A stretch of DNA of 64,000 nt. Source: Tahibacter amnicola. GTDB lineage: Bacteria > Pseudomonadota > Gammaproteobacteria > Xanthomonadales > Rhodanobacteraceae. Shown here one piece after another: positions 9,507-18,018 of the stretch. The stretch's first letter is position 1. Each line of letters opens with the position of its first letter. The translations under genes and the position numbers were made by a program. The notes below the pieces were generated by a model that saw only the letters and a program-made list of their open reading frames with translations, had not been told where the DNA came from and made no database searches. The DNA is taken from the NCBI RefSeq assembly GCF_025398735.1, contig NZ_CP104694.1, positions 1,761,001 through 1,825,000 on the forward strand, given 5' to 3'.

Positions 9507-9818
9507 GAAGCGCGAAGCGCGCGCCTTGAGCAGGGCGACGAGCGCCTCGTCCATGTAAGGAAACACATCCGGGATATCCAGGCAGACGAGGCGCTTGCCC
9601 TTCAGCTGGGAGCGGAACCGCTGGTGCAGGCGCAGCCGATGCGCATTCTCCATCACGACGACCACATCGGCCCAGGCGAGCAGGTCCGGGCACACCGGAC
9701 TGGCGCAGGTCGGGTCGGTGCCCGCGGATGCGGTCTCGATGCCGGGGTAGTGCGCGAACACCTGCTCGGCCGTCGGGCTGCGCAGGCGATTCTGGCTGCA
9801 CACGAACAGGATGTTCAT
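9498..9818 (-). CDS. Low-molecular-weight protein tyrosine phosphatase-like protein
   Basis: 106 residues from ATG at 9818. The N-terminus MNILFVCSQNRLRSPTAEQV contains the CX5R(S/T) P-loop of low-molecular-weight phosphatases, with nucleophile Cys7 and Arg13. A general-acid-like Asp lies in LDIPDVFPYMDEALV. At 106 residues it is shorter than the ~150-residue canonical enzymes, matching the short 'low molecular weight phosphatase family protein' group. Its ATG overlaps the stop of the upstream SRPBCC gene (4 bases), so the two are co-transcribed. Substrates cannot be told from the sequence. Confidence 0.85.
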   Translation of the reverse strand: MNILFVCSQNRLRSPTAEQVFAHYPGIETASAGTDPTCASPVCPDLLAWADVVVVMENAHRLRLHQRFRSQLKGKRLVCLDIPDVFPYMDEALVALLKARASRFLR

Positions 9819-10345
9819 GCGCCGGGTGCGGCAATGCTGCCGGACATCTGCGGCGGCGTTTTTCCACGGCCGGCGATCCAGCGCAGTACGCACACCTGGC
9901 GCGTCCACGGCACTACGCGCACCGGCAGGCCCAGTGCGCGTTCCGCGCAGGCCAGGGCGTCTTCGAGCAGGGCATCGTGCAGGGGGCGGAAGAACAGCGG
10001 CCAGCTCAGGCGCGCAAGTCCCTGCGGGCGCATTTGCAACACGTGGCGCAGGCGCGTGGCCGTGGCGTTGATCGCGGCGACGTCGAGGCCATGCCAGCCG
10101 TCGAATCCGCGGGGCCCTTCGAAGCGGAAGCGCACCGCCCTGGACGGTTCGTAGTGCTCGACCCGGTAGCGCACCGGGCCATGCCCCCCGGCCGCGCCCT
10201 CGCCCAGCGGCGCGGACAGGCGCATCGGCATCCACTGCGCCCGCGGCCACAGGCGATCGTCGGCGCTGGCAAGTGTGTCGATCAGGCCGCCGACGGCATC
10301 CAGCGGTGCCGCAAGAACCCGCTCGTGAACATTGATCACCGGCAT
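9815..10345 (-). CDS. SRPBCC-fold protein of unknown function
   Basis: 176 residues from ATG at 10345 (MPVINVHERVLAAPLDAVGGLIDTLA). The pattern of an N-terminal strand and helix followed by curved-sheet strands (VRYRVEHYEPSRAVRFRFEGPRGFDGWHGLDV, ATRLRHVLQMRPQG) fits the START/SRPBCC helix-grip fold that binds hydrophobic ligands. No catalytic motif is seen. It is translationally coupled to the small phosphatase downstream. The 221 bases upstream, up to the divergent subtilase start at 10567, hold no gene; a TATAGT -10-like box at 10529-10534 faces the subtilase. Confidence 0.7.
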   Translation of the reverse strand: MPVINVHERVLAAPLDAVGGLIDTLASADDRLWPRAQWMPMRLSAPLGEGAAGGHGPVRYRVEHYEPSRAVRFRFEGPRGFDGWHGLDVAAINATATRLRHVLQMRPQGLARLSWPLFFRPLHDALLEDALACAERALGLPVRVVPWTRQVCVLRWIAGRGKTPPQMSGSIAAPGA

Positions 10346-10566
10346 GTCGGTGTTTCCCCGGAGTGCGCGCTGTGGCCCGGAATGGTAACCGGCGCGGTGG
10401 GAAGATCCTGCTGCTGCGACATCGTGAAGCGCACGGGTAAGGTCTGGGCCAGTTGGTCCAGACCTTCCCTCGACGTCACATGCTCCGCCGGATGGCCGAA
10501 GGCGGTGGGGCGACCGGGCGTTTCTCCGTATAGTCGACGATTCAATTCATTGTCCGGGAGGTAGCC

Positions 10567-12084
10567 GTGAAGCGTTCCCCTGTCGCTCCGCCACGCCGTT
10601 GGCGTGTATCGCCCCTGGTGCTGGCCTGCCTTGCGGGCATTGCCGGCGCCCAGACCTCCTCGAAGATCGAGCCGGCCCTGCGTTCGCTCGCGCAGCAGGG
10701 TGAGCCGGTCGAGGCGCTGGTCACGGTCGCGGGGCGGGCCGATCCGCGCCTGCTCGATCCGAACGCGGATCACCTCTCCCGGCGCCGCGCCTGGGTGGAA
10801 ACCCTCCAGGCCACGGCCCGCGAGCGCCAGGGTGACCTGGTCGACTTCCTCGCTGCCCGCGGCGTGGAGTACCGCTCTTTCTGGATCAACAACACGATCT
10901 GGATCAAGGCGGATGCCGCGACGCTCGAGCTGCTGGCGCAGCGCGCGGACGTCACTCACCTCCACGCCAATCCGTCGGTGAGCAACCGGGTGCCGCAGCC
11001 GGTGGCCGAACGGAACGCACAGCCGGTGCCAACGGGCATTGCGTGGGGCGTGAGCAAGATCCGCGCGCCGCTGGTGTGGGCCGAAGGCGTCAACGGCGCG
11101 GGCGTCGTGGTGGCCGGCCAGGACACGGGCTACCGCTGGGATCATCCGGCCATCAAGGGCAAGTACCGGGGCTGGGACGGTATGGCGGCGGCCCATGCCT
11201 ACAACTGGCACGACGCGATTCACAGCAATGGCGGCACGAGCTGCCCGTCGGATTCGCCGGCAGCCTGCGACGGCCAGTCGCACGGTACCCACACCATGGG
11301 CACTATCGTTGGCGATGACGGCGGTACCAACCAGATCGGCGTGGCGCCCGGCGCGCGCTGGATCGGCTGCCGCAACATGGACGGTGACGGCTACGGCTCG
11401 CCGGCCACCTACACCGAATGCATGCAGTGGCTGCTGGCGCCGACAGACCTCGCCGGCGCCAATCCCAACCCGGATCTCGCACCGGACGTGATCAACAATT
11501 CCTGGGGTTGCCCGGAAGAGGAAGGCTGCACGACGGGGCAGGAAATCAAGCAGGCGGTCGACAACCTCGTTGCCGGCGGCATCGTGTTTGTCGCGTCCGC
11601 CGGCAATGGTGGCACTACGTGCGGCGGCATGACCATGCCGCCGGCCATCTATGACTCGGCTTTCGCCGTTGGTGCGACCGACAGCAGCGACCGCCTTGCC
11701 AGCCTGTCGCTGCGCGGCCCGGTCGCGGGATCGAACCTGATCCGTCCGGATCTGTCCGCGCCCGGCATCCAGGTGCCCTCGGCCGTCCCGCCGGCGGGTT
11801 ATGCCAACCTGAGCGGTACCAGCATGGCGGGCCCGCACGCGGCCGGCGTGGTGGCGCTGATGATGTCGGCCAACCCCGCGCTCAAGGGTGATGTGGCCCG
11901 CGTAGCGCAGATCCTGCGCGAGACGACGATCACGGCCGGCATCACCAATACCAATGGCCTGACGCAGAGCTGCGGCGGTACCGCCATCACCACCTGGCCG
12001 AACAATATGGTCGGCTATGGCCGCCTGGACGCCTGGAACGCATTCCGCCGTGCCGAGTCCATCTTCGCGACCGGCCACGAGTGA
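10567..12084 (+). CDS. Secreted S8 family serine peptidase (subtilase)
   Basis: 505 residues from a GTG start with a GGGAGGTAG ribosome-binding site. An N-terminal Arg-rich segment and hydrophobic stretch (PLVLACLAGIAGAQ) form a signal peptide. A pro-region follows to about residue 150. The catalytic triad is visible: Asp186 (VAGQDTGY), His239 (SHGTHTMGTI) and Ser419 (GTSMAGPHAAG), with the oxyanion Asn in ASAGNGG. Several Cys in the catalytic domain suggest disulfides suited to an extracellular enzyme. There is no C-terminal pre-peptidase or autotransporter domain. A perfect hairpin terminator follows the stop. Confidence 0.93.
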   Translation: MKRSPVAPPRRWRVSPLVLACLAGIAGAQTSSKIEPALRSLAQQGEPVEALVTVAGRADPRLLDPNADHLSRRRAWVETLQATARERQGDLVDFLAARGVEYRSFWINNTIWIKADAATLELLAQRADVTHLHANPSVSNRVPQPVAERNAQPVPTGIAWGVSKIRAPLVWAEGVNGAGVVVAGQDTGYRWDHPAIKGKYRGWDGMAAAHAYNWHDAIHSNGGTSCPSDSPAACDGQSHGTHTMGTIVGDDGGTNQIGVAPGARWIGCRNMDGDGYGSPATYTECMQWLLAPTDLAGANPNPDLAPDVINNSWGCPEEEGCTTGQEIKQAVDNLVAGGIVFVASAGNGGTTCGGMTMPPAIYDSAFAVGATDSSDRLASLSLRGPVAGSNLIRPDLSAPGIQVPSAVPPAGYANLSGTSMAGPHAAGVVALMMSANPALKGDVARVAQILRETTITAGITNTNGLTQSCGGTAITTWPNNMVGYGRLDAWNAFRRAESIFATGHE

Positions 12085-12092
12085 TGTCACGG

Positions 12093-12119
12093 AGCCTGCC
12101 CCGCCGTGCGGGGCAGGCT
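12093..12119 (+). terminator. Intrinsic-type hairpin after the subtilase
   Basis: AGCCTGCCCCG-CCGTG-CGGGGCAGGCT, a perfect 11-bp stem starting 9 bases after the subtilase stop. No T run follows, but position and strength fit transcription termination before the 5'-nucleotidase gene. Confidence 0.75.
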
Positions 12120-12132
12120 AAACTTGCGTGCA

Positions 12133-13053
12133 ATGACCACCGCCATCCGCCAAGACACCGTTGACGACCGCCTCGTCGTCGCCATTTCCTCCCGTGCGCT
12201 GTTCGACCTGAGCGAAAGCCATGCGCTGTATGAGCGCGAAGGGCTCGATGCGTATCGCCGCTACCAGATGGACCACGAGGATGAACTCCTCGCGCCGGGT
12301 ATCGCATTTCCACTCGTACAGAAATTGCTTCGGCTGAACGGGTCGGGTGCGAAGGTGCCGCGGGTCGAGGTGATCCTGCTGTCGCGCAACTCGGCCGACA
12401 CCGGCCTGCGCATTTTCAATTCAATCGAACACTACGGGCTGGGCATCGAACGCGCCGCCTTCACCAACGGCGCGCCGACGCATAACTACGTGCAGCCCTT
12501 CCAGGCCGACGTCTTCCTCTCGGCGCATTCGGACGACGTCAGCCACGCTCTGGCGGCGGGTGTCGCTGCTGCGACCATCCTGCCTTCCAAGGCGCCGACG
12601 CTGGCCTCGGAGCAGCTGCGCATCGCGTTCGACGGCGACGCCGTGCTGTTTGGCGATGAGTCCGAGCGGGTGTCCCAGGAACAGGGGCTCGATGCCTTCC
12701 ACCGGCACGAAACCGAGCACGCCGCGCGGCCGTTGAGCGGCGGCCCGTTCCGCGGCTTTCTCGATGCCCTGCATCGCATCCAGAGCGCGTTTCCGCTGGA
12801 GCAGTCGCCGATCCGCACCGCGCTGGTCACGGCGCGTTCGGCGCCGGCGCACAAGCGGGTGATCCTGACCCTGCGCTCCTGGGGCGTGCGCATCGATGAA
12901 GCCCTGTTTCTGGGGGGGCGCGACAAGGGGCCGTTCCTGGAAGCCTTCGGGGCCGACATTTTCTTCGACGACTCCCGCAACAATGTCGAGTCGGCGCGCC
13001 GTCATGTCGCGACGGGGCATGTCCCGCACGGTGTATCGAACCAGGCACGGTGA
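12133..13053 (+). CDS. 5'-nucleotidase
   Basis: 306 residues from ATG 12133 (MTTAIRQDTVDDRLVVAISS), preferred over the in-frame codon at 12106, which lies inside the terminator hairpin. Matches the bacterial cytosolic 5'-nucleotidase family (about 300 residues): SSRALFDLSESHALYEREG near the start, PRVEVILLSRNSADTGLRIFNS, RIAFDGDAVLFGDESE and the C-terminal FGADIFFDDSRNNVESA. The phosphatase Asp cluster is FDGDAVLF and the late DD fits metal binding. Expected to dephosphorylate nucleoside monophosphates in the cytoplasm. Confidence 0.88.
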   Translation: MTTAIRQDTVDDRLVVAISSRALFDLSESHALYEREGLDAYRRYQMDHEDELLAPGIAFPLVQKLLRLNGSGAKVPRVEVILLSRNSADTGLRIFNSIEHYGLGIERAAFTNGAPTHNYVQPFQADVFLSAHSDDVSHALAAGVAAATILPSKAPTLASEQLRIAFDGDAVLFGDESERVSQEQGLDAFHRHETEHAARPLSGGPFRGFLDALHRIQSAFPLEQSPIRTALVTARSAPAHKRVILTLRSWGVRIDEALFLGGRDKGPFLEAFGADIFFDDSRNNVESARRHVATGHVPHGVSNQAR

Positions 13054-13122
13054 CGGCGTCCGCGCCGGCGCCCGTGGCGGATCCGCTATGATGTCCGGCC
13101 ATTTCCGCTGTCAGCCTGCCGC

Positions 13123-14064
13123 GTGATCGATCACCTCAAACGCCAGTTCGCCGATGCCTGGCACTTCGTCATCGCGCCGGGTGTTGCGGCCCTGATGCCG
13201 TGGCGACTGGCGTGGCGCTGGCTGTGCTGGTTGTCCCGGCGTTCCTTCGGTGCCTTCGACGAGGCAGCACGCGCGGCGCAGCTGCATGCTCCCAACTACC
13301 TGCCGATCGCAGACCCCGTCGCGTTCGGCGCGCGCGTGCGGCTGCACTGGCTGATCGATACCTGCGACCTGTACCTGTCGTTGCTGCGCCGGCGTCGCGA
13401 CGTGCTGCCCTGGCACGTCGAGCAGGTGGGGCAGTGGCCGCGTGACGGTCATTTCGTGGTGGCCGGTTTTCATCACGGCAACGGCCTGTGGGTCTTCCGC
13501 ACGCTCGCGGCGGCGGGCTACCAGGCCGCACTGGTCTCGGCGCGCTGGGACAAGGCCGATTACCCGGGCTTGCCGGTGCGTTACTGGTATGGCCGCGTCC
13601 GTGGCGGCGAAGTGGCACGGATCAGCCAGCGGCCGGTGATCTACCGGCCGGGGGCCAAGGCACGCCTGGCCCAGGCGCTGGAGGAGGGTGCTGCCGTGGT
13701 GAGCGTGCTGGACATGCCGCCACGCCTTGCGCCGCGCGGCCAGAAGCCGGTGCGCCTGCTCGGCGCCGATGCCTGCTTTCCCGACGGCACGCTGGAACTG
13801 GCGCGGGGCGCCGGCGTGCCGGTCGTACCGTACTGGATGGAATACGACCTTGATCGCGGCATCCGCCGTTTCGTGATCGGCGAGCCCATGGATCCGCACG
13901 CGCCCGACACGCTGCAGCGCCTGGCGGACCTGCTCGACACGGCCATTCGCCGTACGCCGTCGGCGTGGTTTTTCTGGCCTGAGTGGTCGGCCTGGTTGGC
14001 TGACACGCCCGCCGCCATCGCGGCGCCGGCCGCAGCCGCCGGGGTATCCGAGAGGAGTGAATGA
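13123..14064 (+). CDS. LPLAT-superfamily (LpxL/LpxM-like) acyltransferase
   Basis: 313 residues from a GTG start. The protein resembles membrane-associated lysophospholipid/lipid A acyltransferases. An N-terminal Trp-rich amphipathic segment (MPWRLAWRWLCWLSRRSF) is followed by the acyltransferase core with GFHHGNGLWVF, then ALEEGAAVVSVLDMPPR, LELARGAGVPVVPYWMEYD and a late RTPSAWFFWPEW. The normal HX4D motif is not evident: the position has HHGNGLW with no Asp, as in some divergent LPLATs. It heads a unit with the two small paralogous proteins; the next ATG abuts this stop codon. Acceptor unknown. Confidence 0.7.
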   Translation: MIDHLKRQFADAWHFVIAPGVAALMPWRLAWRWLCWLSRRSFGAFDEAARAAQLHAPNYLPIADPVAFGARVRLHWLIDTCDLYLSLLRRRRDVLPWHVEQVGQWPRDGHFVVAGFHHGNGLWVFRTLAAAGYQAALVSARWDKADYPGLPVRYWYGRVRGGEVARISQRPVIYRPGAKARLAQALEEGAAVVSVLDMPPRLAPRGQKPVRLLGADACFPDGTLELARGAGVPVVPYWMEYDLDRGIRRFVIGEPMDPHAPDTLQRLADLLDTAIRRTPSAWFFWPEWSAWLADTPAAIAAPAAAAGVSERSE

Positions 14065-14559
14065 ATGGATATATCTGATTTTATCTTTGTGACGGAAGTG
14101 GATGACGGCCCGGCCTTTGCCGACGATCTGTTCCGGCGCAAGTTCGGCCAGGGCGTGCCGACGTTCCGTCACCACTTCGTGAGCCTCTATCGCAAGGCCT
14201 GGGATCACTTCATGCCGGCCTGCTACGTGCACATGACCGATTGCCAGGATATTGCCCTCATCGGCGGCGCCTGCACCGACGGCCGCACCGTCGCGGCCAT
14301 GGACGAGGCGCAGCGTGACTGCGTGCGCCAGTCCGGCGGTATCTACCTGCACGCGCTGCGCCACATATTCTGCCGTCACCACGACGACTACGATGCCTTT
14401 TTCGGCGTGTGCGGTGATCCGCGCGCCTACGAGGTGGACCGCCAGGCCGGTTTCGTCGACACGCCGATTGCGCAGCTGATCGTGTACACGCCGCGGCCCC
14501 TGCGCGCGGCGCGCCTGGCGGAGCTGACCGCCAAGGCGAAGTCCTTCATGCCCTTCTGA
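14065..14559 (+). CDS. Uncharacterised 164-residue protein, tandem paralogue 1 (possibly acyltransferase-like)
   Basis: 164 residues from the ATG that follows the acyltransferase stop directly, with GAGAGGAGTG as ribosome-binding site. I do not recognise a named family. Features shared with the next gene are an N-terminal TEVDD(G/A), FxRKFGxxxPxxxHHxxxxYR, a glycine-rich IGGACTDGR, a long central helix with LRxxF, and FFGVCGDPRAYEVDRQAGF followed by an LIVYTPRPL strand. The order of strands and the CGDxRAxEVDxxAGF block are reminiscent of GNAT-type transferases, but no acetyl-CoA loop is clear. Cytosolic; no signal peptide. Confidence 0.65.
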   Translation: MDISDFIFVTEVDDGPAFADDLFRRKFGQGVPTFRHHFVSLYRKAWDHFMPACYVHMTDCQDIALIGGACTDGRTVAAMDEAQRDCVRQSGGIYLHALRHIFCRHHDDYDAFFGVCGDPRAYEVDRQAGFVDTPIAQLIVYTPRPLRAARLAELTAKAKSFMPF

Positions 14560-14581
14560 CTATTGCGGGGAATCGCCCACC

Positions 14582-15082
14582 ATGAGCCAGGACGTACCGC
14601 CTTTCCTTTACCTGACCGAGGTGGACGATGCCGCACCGCTGGTCGGTGCCGTGTTCGAGCGCAAGTTCGGCCACGCGTTTCCCGAGTGGAAACACCATCT
14701 CATCGCGTTCTACCGCCGCGATGACGGCGCGCTGGTGCCGCTGTCGTACGTGAAGTTCTTCTTCCTGGGCAGCGTGATGCTGGTGGGTGGCGCCTTTACC
14801 GACGGTCGCGGTTTCGCCGCGATGTCACAGGAACAGCGCGATGCGGTGACGGCCAGCGGTGGCGTCATGGTGCATCTGCTGCGTTACGGATTCCGCCATT
14901 TTGCGGACCGCTGTGATGCCTACTTCGGCTATTGCGGCGATGCCCGGGCCTGGGAGGTCGACCTGGCGGCCGGTTTCGAGCCGGTCGGTCCGGAGCGCCT
15001 GCTCGCGCACTGGCACAAGCCGCTCCACGCGAACACGCGCAAGGCCTATATCGCGATGGCCGAGGCACTCGGCGCGTTCTAG
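14582..15082 (+). CDS. Uncharacterised 166-residue protein, tandem paralogue 2
   Basis: 166 residues from ATG 14582. It is clearly homologous to the preceding gene across its whole length: YLTEVDDAAPLVGAVFERKFGH, VGGAFTDGRGFAAM, FGYCGDARAWEVDLAAGFEPVG, LLAHWHKPLHANTRKAY. The pair arose by tandem duplication followed by strong divergence (by eye roughly a third identical). Both lie immediately downstream of an LPLAT acyltransferase and end convergent to a polysaccharide deacetylase, so a role in envelope or lipid modification is a reasonable but unproven guess. Confidence 0.65.
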   Translation: MSQDVPPFLYLTEVDDAAPLVGAVFERKFGHAFPEWKHHLIAFYRRDDGALVPLSYVKFFFLGSVMLVGGAFTDGRGFAAMSQEQRDAVTASGGVMVHLLRYGFRHFADRCDAYFGYCGDARAWEVDLAAGFEPVGPERLLAHWHKPLHANTRKAYIAMAEALGAF

Positions 15083-15086
15083 CGGC

Positions 15087-15914
15087 TTAGGCGGCCTGGT
15101 CGAGGATCGCCGCCAGTTCCGCCGGCGACTTCCAGTGCCAGCCGCAGATGTAGCGTGGGATATTCCAGCGATGGCTCTGCGTGGTCGCCGGTTGTGCACC
15201 ATCGCCGAACGCAGCGGCCAGCCCGATCGCTTCGCCGTTGCGCGGCAGCCAGTCGTCGGCGAGAAACGCGTTCACGTGCCCGAACGGATAACAGAACAGG
15301 CTCGGCCGGTGTGGCGCCAGGCGCGCGGCGAGGTAGTCCTGTGCCTGGCGGATTTCGTGGTCGGCCTTGGCATCTGTCGTGACGTCATGGAAATCGCCGC
15401 GCACCAGGCCGGCCGGCCCAGGGTTGGCCAGACAGGGATGGTTGTGATCCCAGCTGTGGTTCTCGATCGCCACCAGGCCGCTGCTTTGGGCGGCGCGCCA
15501 CCAGTGTTCCTGCATCCAGTCGTGGCCGATCAGGCAGGCGCGGTCCATTGCGGTGCGCGCCGAGGGATCGGCGATGGCGAATACGGTGAGGTGCAGGTCG
15601 GGCTGCGCCGCACGGCCATGGCGGGCGCGGAAATCAAGCAGGAGGTTGTACAGGCTGCGCTGTCGCCCGTGCTGCGGGTGATCCAGGTCGTGGTAGTCGA
15701 AGTCGCTGCCGTCGTCGCAGGTCAGCGCGACGCAGCGGCGCAGGTCCCTGTCAGCCTTGCCCAGCCGTTGCTCGACGATCCAGTGCAGCGGGACGATGCG
15801 CCAGCCGGTGGCATGCAGCATTTCCAGATCGGCGGCGAAGGCCACGTGGTCGTTGCTGGCGTAGTCGTTCCCGGCGATGTTGACCGCGTGATAGGTGAGA
15901 ATCGGAACCCGCAT
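15087..15914 (-). CDS. Polysaccharide deacetylase family protein (carbohydrate esterase 4-like)
   Basis: 275 residues from ATG at 15914 (MRVPILTYHAVNIAGNDYAS); longer in-frame upstream sequence is Arg-rich and unlikely to be coding. NodB-type motifs are present: opening LTYHAVN, TCDDGSDFD in place of the usual TFDDG, and HSWDHNHP providing the His-x3-His metal ligands. A later WNIPRY aligns with the substrate-groove region. No signal peptide is seen, so it may be cytoplasmic or act on a lipid-linked sugar. It converges on the paralogous pair with only 4 bases between stops. Confidence 0.82.
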   Translation of the reverse strand: MRVPILTYHAVNIAGNDYASNDHVAFAADLEMLHATGWRIVPLHWIVEQRLGKADRDLRRCVALTCDDGSDFDYHDLDHPQHGRQRSLYNLLLDFRARHGRAAQPDLHLTVFAIADPSARTAMDRACLIGHDWMQEHWWRAAQSSGLVAIENHSWDHNHPCLANPGPAGLVRGDFHDVTTDAKADHEIRQAQDYLAARLAPHRPSLFCYPFGHVNAFLADDWLPRNGEAIGLAAAFGDGAQPATTQSHRWNIPRYICGWHWKSPAELAAILDQAA

Positions 15915-16153
15915 CGTCGACTGTTTCCCCGGTGGTTCTGGCGCTGGCAGAATGGTTGCCGGTATCACCCGCGCCGGTGAGGTCCGTGGTGCCAATCGGC
16001 CGGCACCCGGACACGCAAGTGTCTGATTTTCGGTGCCTGCGCGCCAGCATGGCCTGCGCGAAACGACGCGCAGTGGCTCCTGCCTCTTTCGCAAGGGCCT
16101 GCTAGAATAGCGGGCTCCTTTGTTGCAGTGCAAAAAAACCGGAATCCCACGCC

Positions 16154-17326
16154 ATGGCCGCCAGCACGCTCAACCCGTATGACCTCTACGACGTCCGTTC
16201 CCTTCTTTCCGAAGAAGAGGTCATGGTGCAGGACACCGTCGCACGCTTCACGGACGAACGCGTCCTGCCGATCATCGGCGAATGTTTCGATAAGGGCATC
16301 TTCCCGCAGGACCTGATCCCGGAGATGGCCGAACTGGGCCTGCTGGGTTCGTCCCTGCCCACGGAATACGGCTGCGCCGGCATGAACGGCGTGAGCTACG
16401 GCCTGATCTGCCAGGAGCTGGAGCGCGGCGATTCGGGTATCCGCAGCTTTGCCTCCGTGCAGTCGTCGCTGTGCATGTATCCCATCTACGCCTACGGTTC
16501 GGAAGAGCAGCGCCAGCGCTGGCTGCCGCAGATGGCCGCGGGCAAGGTCATCGGCTGCTTCGGCCTGACCGAGCCGCATGGCGGCTCGGATCCGGCCAAC
16601 ATGAAGACCCACGCCAAGCGCGACGGCGGTGACTGGGTCATCAACGGCGCCAAGATGTGGATCACCAATGGCAATCTTGCCCATATCGCCATCGTCTGGG
16701 CGCAGACCGACGAAGGTATCCAGGGCTTCATCGTCGAAAAGGGCATGCCGGGCTTCGCCGCCCAGGAAGTCCACCGCAAGATGAGCCTGCGCGCCTCGGT
16801 CACCTCGGCCCTGTTCTTCGACAACGTGCGCGTTCCCGAAGCCAATCGCCTGCCGAACGTGAAGGGTCTGAAGGGGCCGCTGGGCTGTTTGACCCAGGCC
16901 CGCTACGGCATCACCTGGGGCCCGATCGGCGCCGCCATCGCCTGCCTGCACGAAGCCACCGAGTATTCCAAGACGCGTGTCCTGTTCAATCGCCCGATCG
17001 CGGCGACGCAGAGCGTGCAGATGAAGCTGGCCGACATGGCCCGTCGCATCACCCAGGCGCAGCTGCTGTCGCTGCAGCTGGGCCGCCTCAAGGATGCGGG
17101 CAAGATGCAGCCGACCCAGGTGAGCCTGGCCAAATGGAACAACGTGCGCATGGCGCTGGATATCGCCCGCGAAGCGCGCGACATCCTGGGTGGCGCCGGC
17201 ATCACCACTGAATACAGCCCGATCCGCCACGCGCTGAACCTGGAATCGGTGATCACCTATGAAGGCACCGAAACCGTTCACCAGCTGGTGGTCGGTCGCG
17301 AGCTCACGGGTATCAACGCGTTCTGA
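16154..17326 (+). CDS. Acyl-CoA dehydrogenase, glutaryl-CoA dehydrogenase-like
   Basis: 390 residues from ATG 16154; a TAGAAT -10-like box lies at 16103-16108. It is a full-length acyl-CoA dehydrogenase: CFGLTEPHGGSDPANMKTHAKR (FAD/substrate loop), GDWVINGAKMWITNG, TQARYGITWGPIGAA, and the C-terminal YEGTETVHQLVVGRELTG, which holds the catalytic Glu in the YEGT position shared with glutaryl-CoA dehydrogenases. Such enzymes oxidise and decarboxylate glutaryl-CoA to crotonyl-CoA in lysine/tryptophan breakdown; other short-chain substrates are possible. FAD-dependent, passes electrons to ETF. Confidence 0.88.
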   Translation: MAASTLNPYDLYDVRSLLSEEEVMVQDTVARFTDERVLPIIGECFDKGIFPQDLIPEMAELGLLGSSLPTEYGCAGMNGVSYGLICQELERGDSGIRSFASVQSSLCMYPIYAYGSEEQRQRWLPQMAAGKVIGCFGLTEPHGGSDPANMKTHAKRDGGDWVINGAKMWITNGNLAHIAIVWAQTDEGIQGFIVEKGMPGFAAQEVHRKMSLRASVTSALFFDNVRVPEANRLPNVKGLKGPLGCLTQARYGITWGPIGAAIACLHEATEYSKTRVLFNRPIAATQSVQMKLADMARRITQAQLLSLQLGRLKDAGKMQPTQVSLAKWNNVRMALDIAREARDILGGAGITTEYSPIRHALNLESVITYEGTETVHQLVVGRELTGINAF

Positions 17327-17448
17327 TGCATACCCGCGGTTGCGTGCCGCCGCAGCCTGAGCGCTGCGGCCGGCCGCGCCGCCAGCGGCGGGAGCGCCGC
17401 CGCGATCTGGCCCTCAACGCCCATTGGCATCGAATCCTCGGATCTGAC

Positions 17449-17979
17449 ATGTCTCCGCGCCTTGAAACCGAACGCCTCATCCTTCGCACCACCCAGCGCG
17501 AAGATTTCGACATGTGGGCCGATCTGATGGGCGATGAGGTTTCCGCCCGTTTCATCGGCGGCAAGCAGCCCCGCGCTGCCGCGTGGCGCGGCTTTCTGAC
17601 GATGGCAGGCGCCTGGCAGATCCAGGGCTTTGCGATGTTCACGGTGATCGAGAAAGCCACCGGACGCCCGGTCGGGCGGCTGGGACCGTGGCAGCCGGAA
17701 GGCTGGCCGGGCACGGAAGTCGGTTGGGGTATCGCCCGCGAGTTCTGGGGCAAGGGCTACGCGACCGAAGGGGCCGCGGCCGCGATCGACTGGGCCTTCG
17801 ACAACCTGGGCTGGACCGAGGTCATCCACTGCATCGATCCGGAGAACATCCCCTCGCAGCAGGTGGCGCGCAAGCTGGGGTCCCGCCTGCTCGGTTCGAC
17901 GGTCCTGCCGCCGCCGTTCGAAAACCTGCCAGTCCAGAAATGGGGCCAGACGCGCGAGGAATGGCGCGCGCGGCGATGA
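17449..17979 (+). CDS. GNAT family N-acetyltransferase (RimJ/RimL-like)
   Basis: 176 residues from ATG 17449 (MSPRLETERLILRTTQREDF), chosen because the conserved LETERLxLR opening of the RimJ/RimL-type GNAT group begins here; the upstream in-frame sequence is Arg-rich. The acetyl-CoA loop region reads GWGIAREFWGKGYATEGAAAAIDWAF, giving the (R/Q)xxGxG/A-type motif as FWGKGYATEG. The later WTEVIHCIDPENIPSQQVARKLG matches the helix that closes the site. Substrate unknown. Confidence 0.87.
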   Translation: MSPRLETERLILRTTQREDFDMWADLMGDEVSARFIGGKQPRAAAWRGFLTMAGAWQIQGFAMFTVIEKATGRPVGRLGPWQPEGWPGTEVGWGIAREFWGKGYATEGAAAAIDWAFDNLGWTEVIHCIDPENIPSQQVARKLGSRLLGSTVLPPPFENLPVQKWGQTREEWRARR

Positions 17980-18018
17980 TATTCCGCTGATCCCCCGCCG
18001 CACTTCGTCGAGGTTTCA

